A stretch of DNA of 64,000 nucleotides from assembly GCA_936450465.1 (NCBI GenBank), contig OW388292.1, positions 13,039,756-13,103,755 of the forward strand. Direction: 5' to 3'. Origin of the DNA: Gibbula magus. Its lineage: Eukaryota > Mollusca > Gastropoda > Trochida > Trochidae. Of this stretch, positions 1 through 8,200 are shown in pieces (within the stretch, counting starts at the first letter, position 1; every line of letters begins with the position of its first letter). The notes below the pieces were generated by a model, which was given only the letters and a program-made list of their open reading frames with translations, had not been told where the DNA came from and did not search any database. The position numbers were made by a program, and so were the translations under genes.

Positions 1-1568
1 GAGTATAAGAAAATATATATGATGTACTCAGTTGAACACTTAATGAATACCGGGTATTTCACAGAAGAAAACAAAAACTTTTTGAAAGGTTTTGAAAAGA
101 TTTCAATGTGTGAAACAAAAACCTTTAAAAATTGGATTCACCCAAGTTCCTATGAGACGTGACTCATGGTGTGAATGCGTGCCAGCTTATGTTGGACAAT
201 GATATAATTAAGTTCCCTGTTTATTTTTCATAATTAAGTCTGAAGGACGTTGGGGAGACCGGGCGCATACCTGAAGGTCAAATGTCAAAGTGTAGTGTTG
301 TATATATTGTACTTATTATTCGACCGTGAAAGATACTGCGTGTAATACCGCTGCAAGTATGACGTCACAATATTGTACAGTTGTGACGTCACAATTGTCG
401 TGTCGTCATCGCAAGAGTACATGAATCGCCGAAGTCTTAGTTTCAGTACACTGTCGGAAATTTCGCTTGATGAATTTTTAGCAAGTAATAAACAGAACAC
501 TAATCGTCCTTCCATATAATACCATATTTGTTAAACTCGTGAATGATTTGGTAACAAACTAACTATCGCTCGTTTGATACCAAACCATTAACCCGTTTAA
601 TAAAAACGGTATTAAATAGAAGGTCGTTTAGTATCCTCAATATAATTCACATCGTTATCCTCAACAGGTTGGTAGACAATTCCATAAACTCACAATAAAT
701 GACAATAGTGTTCCCGAAAGAGCAAACAGTCCATGCACAAGGACACCGTTGTGGACAGAGCATGTGTATGTATCGTTAAAACATATCGAAACAGTCGGTT
801 TCTAGATAACTACAGACAGTGACTATAGTTGATCACAACAGCCGGACAAAGAAGAAAATAATATCATTTATTTGAAAGCGTCAAGACGCATTACTTGTAT
901 TGTGTTGCTGTGTAATCGAAAACACACACTTGCCTATCACATATTTAAGGTCAATGTCTTTATTCTTTCCTCTTTTTAAACTTATTTTTCGCTATTACTT
1001 TTACAATCAATAACAGACTATTATTAGTTCTAATTTCATAAACAGATCAAACAACATGTCTACAGCCTATGTGTTTGAATTTCTTTAAATGAAATCAACA
1101 TGGATGGGAACATGTTTACCCTCTTGGTTTGAAATATCAACACAATACAAAACATGCGGATAACATGTATCACGAATTACTAAAGAAGGTTATCTTATAG
1201 AACAAATTTGTACGATGTTTTAACCTGAGTTCAGGTTGATATTAATAAAACATACCAATCCTGTGAATAATAATAGGTTATCTGTACATTAGACAAAAAC
1301 GTGATTAGTTACAGTACGTTGAAATTCATTAACATGAAACAAAATTACCAGAAGTTACATGTACGAACCTCTTCAAATACCAACGATTGTTGACGTTAAC
1401 ATAGGAATTGAAGGAGCCTAATTTTACAATGAACAAAATCGTGCTCATTTAAAACAAATGCACAATAGTCACGTAAAAGCTTATATTGGTAGGAAATGTA
1501 TTTCCTTCTTCGTTAAAATTGGTCAATCCCAGTTCCAATATATTTAAACCGTTCGTCCTAAGGTTCCC
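1..1568. other. Gene-free stretch, left edge
   Basis: I see no coding exon, RNA gene or tandem repeat here. The sequence is AT-rich, with only short chance ORFs. The one distinctive element is a pair of CRE palindromes near 360-391, listed separately. The stretch lies downstream of the 3' end of the minus-strand ITAM receptor gene and may include its 3' UTR; candidate AATAAA signals on the minus strand (plus-strand tttatt near 867 and 958) are over 1 kb from the stop codon. Confidence 0.5.
360..391. promoter_or_regulatory. Paired full CRE palindromes (TGACGTCA)
   Basis: Two perfect TGACGTCA octamers lie at 360-367 and 384-391, with start-to-start spacing of 24 bp. The second sits inside a 14-bp perfect palindrome, TTGTGACGTCACAA (381-394). 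TGACGTCA is the established binding site for CREB/ATF bZIP factors. No coding start is visible next to the pair, so a promoter or enhancer role is only a guess. Confidence 0.4.
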
Positions 1569-1917
1569 TTAAAGGAGCATTAGCTCAAATAAGTTGATGA
1601 AATGTAGCTGCAAAATAATGTGACTAATAGTAAAACACTCTTCTCTCTGCGGAAAATCATGTTAAAAATGAGTGTATGTGGTTCGGTAAAACCATGGGAA
1701 TCGTTTTTGTAATTCAAAATAATAAAATGTGTTCACATTAAAATGGCCGCCATACAATTTTTGCTTTAACCGAAACACCGTTATAACCACTACGGATAAT
1801 GGGTTTGTGTAATGAGATGTTTTACCCTCTAAAATAAATATAAATGACATAAACTATCATTACAAAAGGGAAATTTGAATTATAAAATTTTCTAAAAACT
1901 TGCTACAGCCCCTTTAA
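1569..1917. mobile_element. MITE family A, copy 1 (TTAA-flanked)
   Basis: The element is about 349 bp and is bounded by TTAA on both sides. Its terminal inverted repeats are diverged; the family consensus begins AGGGGCAGTAGCACG. The inside has no coding capacity and carries family motifs also seen at 23141, 40976 and 50261, including a run like AAAATGGCCGCCAT and a segment resembling GGTAAAACATCTTAT. The TTAA flanks recall piggyBac-type target duplications. It lies just downstream of the ITAM receptor stop codon. Confidence 0.6.
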
Positions 1918-2111
1918 CTACATTAGTTTACACCTTAGTGGAATATTGTCACACTGGGCTTAGTTTTAGGAGACAGAGGGCCCAGACCAACAATAATCAA
2001 GACAACCATTTGTGTTGATAGTTTCTGGAATCTGATGGAGAAGAGTTTAACATCAATACCTATTTTTCACATGTCATTATCAACGTTTCATAGTAGCTTT
2101 TACATATATAT

Positions 2112-2283
2112 TTACACATTCTTATAGGTATGTTCTTCATCCAAGCTGGTGTAAAGGTTCTCCTCGATATTGACTAGGTCGGTATAGAGTCCAGTATCGC
2201 ATCTGTCCGTGTTGGTGAAGGTAACATTTGCGAAGCCTTGCACCGTGGTAACACTGGTCGGAGGGGAGGAGACGTTTGTTGAT
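2112..2283 (-). CDS. Last exon: ITAM-bearing cytoplasmic tail
   Basis: The acceptor is TTTTTTACCAG at 2285-2284. The exon supplies one base completing an Arg codon begun in the TM exon, then 56 residues and TAA at 2114-2112. The tail is Ser/Thr-rich at first and then carries the ITAM tyrosines Y259 and Y270, each followed by leucine at +3, with seven residues between L262 and Y270. Acidic residues surround the second tyrosine, as is usual for kinase targets. Y279 in YKNV is a third likely phosphosite. Confidence 0.8.
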
Positions 2284-5200
2284 CTGGTAAAAAACAGGAA
2301 CATATCACTATGACAACCCTGATTATTAGTTAATTACTGTTATCGACCTCAACAATACAGAACTATCAGGCTATCTTCTAATTCAACTCCCATTAACGCC
2401 ATGTCAACATGAACATAAAGAGAAAACAAGGATTATATTGATGATTATCTCAAGTTTGTTATTTAAACAACGGCCAGTTGCTGATCTATGAACTCGTTAT
2501 TGTGTTTACACTACCACCGGCTAGAATGTCGCTCAAAACATACTATTCTATAGACTAGATAATGTAAGCAAATGAGGTGAGGTGAGGTGAGTTGGGGTTT
2601 AACGCCACTTTCAAGAGTATTTCACTTATATCGCGGCTGCTAGTATAATGGCAGGAAAAAAGCCCGCAACGCCATGTGGCTATGCATTGCGGTGAAACCT
2701 GGAGCTAGCTTTCTGCAATGAGATTCAGTGAATCATTGCACCCAAACCTGACTGCGTGTAGAACAGTTGCCGTGCCCCCTGCGGGATTCGAACCCCGGAC
2801 CTCTTGATCCGAAGCCGAACGCGCTAACCAATGCGCTATCCCGCCCCCGTAAGCAAATGAAATGAGCAAATTGCGAGACATTGATGAAAGCACAATACAG
2901 TTAGCCTTTTAGAATTGCTTTCTTGATTAATTATTTCATATTAAATGTATTTGAAATAATGATGTGGCACTGTTATAATTTGGAAATGTCACATGTGTGG
3001 TCTTTCTTTCGGCCATCACAGATTTTTCATTGCAATACATGGTCAAAAGGTTTCTGGTAAACGCATGGTTTGTCGTGGAGTGTGAGGCGCACCACTTGGC
3101 ATGATATGGTTTGTCGTGGAGTGTGAGGCGCACCACTTGGCATGATATGGTTTGTCGTGGAGTGTGAGGCGAACCTCTTGGCATGATATGGTTTGTCGTG
3201 GAGTGTGAGGCGCACCACTTGGCATGATATGGTTTGTCGTGGAGTGTGAGGCGCACCTCTTGGCATGATATGGTTTGTCGTGGAGTGTGAGGCGCACCAC
3301 TTGGCATGATATGGTTTGTCGTGGATTGTGAGGCGCACCTCTTGGCATGATATGGTTTGTCGTGGAGTGTGAGGCGCACCACTTGGCATGATATGGTTTG
3401 TCGTGGAGTGTGAGGCGCACCACTTGGCATGATATGGTTTGTCGTGGAGTGTGAGGCGCACCACTTGGCATGATATGGTTTGTCGTGGAGTGTGAGGCGC
3501 ACCACTTGGCATGATATGGTTTGTCGTGGAGTGTGAGGCGCACCACTTGGCATGATATGGTTTGTCGTGGAGTGTGAGGCGCACCACTTGGCATGATATG
3601 GTTTGTCGTGGATTGTGAGGCGCACCACTTGGCATGATATGGTTTGTCGTGGAGTGTGAGGCGCACCACTTGGCATGATATGGTTTGTCGTGGATTGTGA
3701 GGCGCACCACTTGGCATGATATGGTTTGTCGTGGATTGTGAGGCGCAATACTTGGCATGATATGGTTTGTCGTGGAGTGTGAGGCGCACCACTTGGCATG
3801 ATATGGTTTGTCGTGGATTGTGAGGCGCAATACTTGGCATGATATGGTTTGTCGTGGATTGTGAGGCGCACCACTTGGCATGATATGGTTTGTCGTGGAT
3901 TGTGAGGCGCACCACTTGGCATGATATGGTTTGTCGTGGATTGTGAGGCGCACCACTTGGCATGCTATGGTTTGTCGTGGAGTGTGAGGCGCACCACTTG
4001 GCATGATATGGTTTGTCGTGGATTGTGAGGCGCACCACTTGGCATGATATGGTTTGTCGTGGATTGTGAGGCGCACGACTTGGCATGATATGGTTTGTCG
4101 TGGAGGGTGAGGCGCACCACTTGACATGATATGGTTTGTCGTGGAGTGTGAGGCGCACCACTTGGCATGATATGATTTATCGTGGAGTGTGAGGCGCACC
4201 ACTTGGCATGATATGGTTTGAATCCGGGACATGTCTAGTAAAGTCAGTATGATGTATCTTTAAGTAACGTTACCTTTTCCTCCATCCGACGACAAGGGCG
4301 CAAATAACTATGATGATGAAGGCGCCCACAATAGTTCCTACATAAAACACTGGTCCTGGTCCTGAATAACACAATAAGCACAATGATAGAGCAAAATAAG
4401 CTGTTGAATGAAAATTGAATATACCAAGTACTTGCGTGCATAAAATAGTAGCATGTGTGTTATGGAATATTAAACAGTCTCCAATCAAATTAAAATCCAA
4501 TGATAGAGTGCCGAAATTTTCCCCAATGCGTGAAATAGTTCCTATATTGAAAACGCTTGGTTTCTGCATTCAATTTCTTAAAAAAAGCCCTATTTGCTGA
4601 CATTATCAGAGATACAGTGACGTAATCTGAAGTAAAAAGCTGTATCGTATTAAACAATCATCTTCACATTGCAATTGAATACATAGTTGCTAAACACTGT
4701 TAACGCTAGGCAACGTGGTGAACCACACAAAAGTCGCTTGATATAGCTGAACCATGGGTGCTATTGTCAGAACAACGATATCTTGATGAAGATCCCAATT
4801 CATCCAACCCAAAACTACATTTCCCATTCCAACATCCTATCTATGACACCTAACCACAAAAAATGTAGTTATTCCCTAGATACCTCACTGTTCCTACGCC
4901 CTCCAATACAGAGGGCCTGTCATAACCAAAACAAAACAGTATGCTATTTTCCGTCTATCTTCAATCAATATCAGTTTTTGATTATAATATAAAGAATTGC
5001 CATACCGTCGGTTACTACAGAACATGTTTACGTACTTCTACAGTCCAATCCAGTCCACAGAAAGTGACACCCGCCATCACAGCGTCCTGAAGAGTCACAG
5101 GAGGAGTTTGCCACACAATATCTTGCAGCACAATCACTGGCACAATTCTCTCCGTAGAGGGTCGCAACGCAAGCTAAATATGAATAAAGACATGAGAGAG

Positions 5201-8200
5201 GTACTCGAATGTGTTGACATAACAGTCACACGGTAAGACTTAATGAATTAGACAAATGAATACGTACTAGTACAATCTAATCCTGACCACCCAGTCTGAC
5301 ACCCGCCATCACATTGTCCTGTTGTAGAATCACAGGAGGAGTATCCGTCACAATGTCGTGCAGAACATTCAATGGCGCAGTCCTCTCCGTATGAAGTCGC
5401 AGCACAAACTGATATGAAATTGAAAGAGATGGGCCAGTATTTTATTGATTCAATTAGAGATCAAACTAATGATAGTGAGGTGAGTTTAGATAATTGGGAA
5501 AATGATAACTTACCCGAACAATCTACCCCGGTCCACCCAGTCTGACATCTGCCATCACATTGTCCTGTTGTAGAGTCACATGAGGAGTTTCCTTCACAAT
5601 GTCTTGCAGCACATTCTCCAGCACAGTTCTCTCCATAGTGGGTCGCAGCGCAGGTTTCTGATATGTACATGTTATTGCTGTCTAAGGTCATATTCTGTTT
5701 CAACCCCTCTACATGTAACGACATCCTGTCAACCATGTTTAAAGCGACCAAGAAATAACAAGTTCTTTAAATGGTAAACAAACATAAGCGATCTTCGTAT
5801 TCCCTTCGACCAATATTGATAGTTTACTGAACGTAAATGGAGGGTATGCTATTGTGAGTATGCACTGTAACGATGCTGTGGTTGCCGCGTGGTTATGACG
5901 AGACACAGGAGGCAAACAGTGTGTCGTCCTTGTCAAGGAGTGTTTGAAAGGAACTGATGAAAGAATAAGCATATGTGTGTATGTTCACATTAAGAAGTTG
6001 TTATCTTGAAACAACTTTTTTTCCTGAGAAGGATATCGATATTATGTTGACTAAGTTTCCTTGTGCTTTGTACTGCAAGCAGCATGTTGGTGTACAATTG
6101 TTTGAAAAATAGACTTAGCTAAAAACCAGGGATCATTTGATAAACCTAACTGAGTAAGTTCTAAGCATGAAATGAGAATAAAGATAAAGCTACCTCGCAT
6201 GTCGACTGTTGAGTCCCCAGAGCAGCTAGTCGTCCATTCACCATAGGAGGAACTACATGTATTGCACTCCCACTGGAAGTCATCCTCGAGGACGTCATCG
6301 CTGCATGCTGGAGTATTGTACAGGGGGACACGGTTATCACCATTCCACTTTATGTCAAATAAATGTATGGATAAAAAAACTAATTTACTATTTAAGAATA
6401 TTTTAAAGGCAAGAACTGAATGTTGTTAATGGAAGCAATATTCTCTTACCATCTTCATTGTTGTCAATGTTATTGTATATGTTTATGGAATTAAAAGGGT
6501 TCAAAGAAAGAAGAACGCAATACTTATATAGTTTTTATTATAAGTTTAATAATGGTATGATGGATTTAATGTATGAAGCAAGTGTTTGAGACATTTAAAG
6601 TTGACGGTGTTATTAAAGTCAATGTTTGTCGTTTCTATTGGTGCCACAATGGTTGGGTCGGTAACACTTGTGTAGGTTTGGTCTGTTGACGATAGTTCTG
6701 AAGAATGGTTCATATATGACACATATGATTCTTGGTGATGATAATCATTTTGATCTAAATATCTGTCTCTGTTTTGCACTACAAGTGGTCTTCTGTTAAA
6801 ATTTCCCCTCTCCTTGCGAATTCTGTGGTTTCCGACCTGCTTACCTCCTTTGTATGAAATGTTTCCTTTCCTCTTCTGTACAATTGATTGCCTTGCCAGA
6901 GGTAGATTTATTAACCAATCTTCTTTTTTCATCCACAATTTTACACTTTTGTTTTCTTCCCTTATAATGTCATTCTTCCAGATTCCTAACAGTTTGTCCT
7001 GCACGGAATCACTGGAGGTATTTGTAATTAGGTCTGACATGTATTCCTCTATCCTATGGTATGTTTGCCCATATCTTACATGTTCATTCAGAAGATGGTG
7101 GGTCTCCTTTTCAACTAGATATCGATATAAATTACATGGCACCTTTTAATATGCATTTATATATACAATGTCATGTAATGAGTTTTTTTTTAGTACAGAT
7201 GCAATATCAAGATGCATGTATACCTCCGTTGTAAATATAAGGTATTATATAGTTCATACTCATTGTGATATATAGAGGTAATGCTGCATAGGTTATAATA
7301 TGTATTCTATATATCATTACATGTCTCATTTTTACATAAAGCCAAGGATGTAGTATATGCCCCGGTCACACAGTAATCGTATCGTATCGGTTAATGACCA
7401 TTATCCCGAGATATGATCTCAGCCGCGTTGCCTTCTATTGACTTCGGTCAGCTTCTGAGTTACTTTCGTATGACCATCGCATGTGAAAACTGCCCTATGG
7501 TCACCATGGACAAGCATAGGCAAGTACGATGATGATACGAATAAAAAGATGTCATCTCGATAGCCATACGAAGGGCACGATGGGGAGATGAATGCATCAC
7601 GAAATTATTTTGCTCAATCTCTCGATGTTGCTGGCGAACAGAGGAGAACTCAGGAGAATGATGAGCAAACGAATGCTTAAGATACGTTAACGAATGGCCC
7701 GATTGCTTTAGGATCCTTTGCGAATTTTCACATTTGTGTTTTCATCTTTTCTCAAATTTGGCAGTGTGCATTCTTGAGCAGACAGCATTTCATCGTGCCT
7801 TTTAACCACCAAACGCTTCCTTGTGCCTTTTCAAGCAACCGTCACTTCGTTGCGCATTTTTGAGCATCCATTGCTTCGTTTTGCCTTTGAAGCAACCAAG
7901 CGCTTCGTTGTGACCTTTCGAGCATCCATCACTTTAATTTGTTGTGCCTTTTTGAGCATCCAACGCTTCTTCACACGGTCTTGAGCAGACAGCACTTCGT
8001 TGCGCATTTTTGAGCATCCACTGCTTCGTTGTGCCTTATCAAGCATCCATCGCTTCGTTGTGACCTTTCGCGCATCCAGTACTTTAATGTACTTTTTCTA
8101 GCATCCAGCGCTTCGATTTCACTGTGTATGAAGCTCTCTTCATGCCTTCTGGAGCACACATGTTGTTGTTGTGCCTTCCAGAAGCACATATGACGCATCC

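Noticed and set aside
2770..2848. Functional tRNA-Arg gene on the minus strand
   Set aside because: A- and B-box-like sequences are present but the anticodon stem does not pair, and the segment is the head of a SINE with its own target duplication.
3027..4232. Long minus-strand ORFs of up to 401 codons
   Set aside because: They read the 41-bp minisatellite in three phases at once, which a true coding region would not do.
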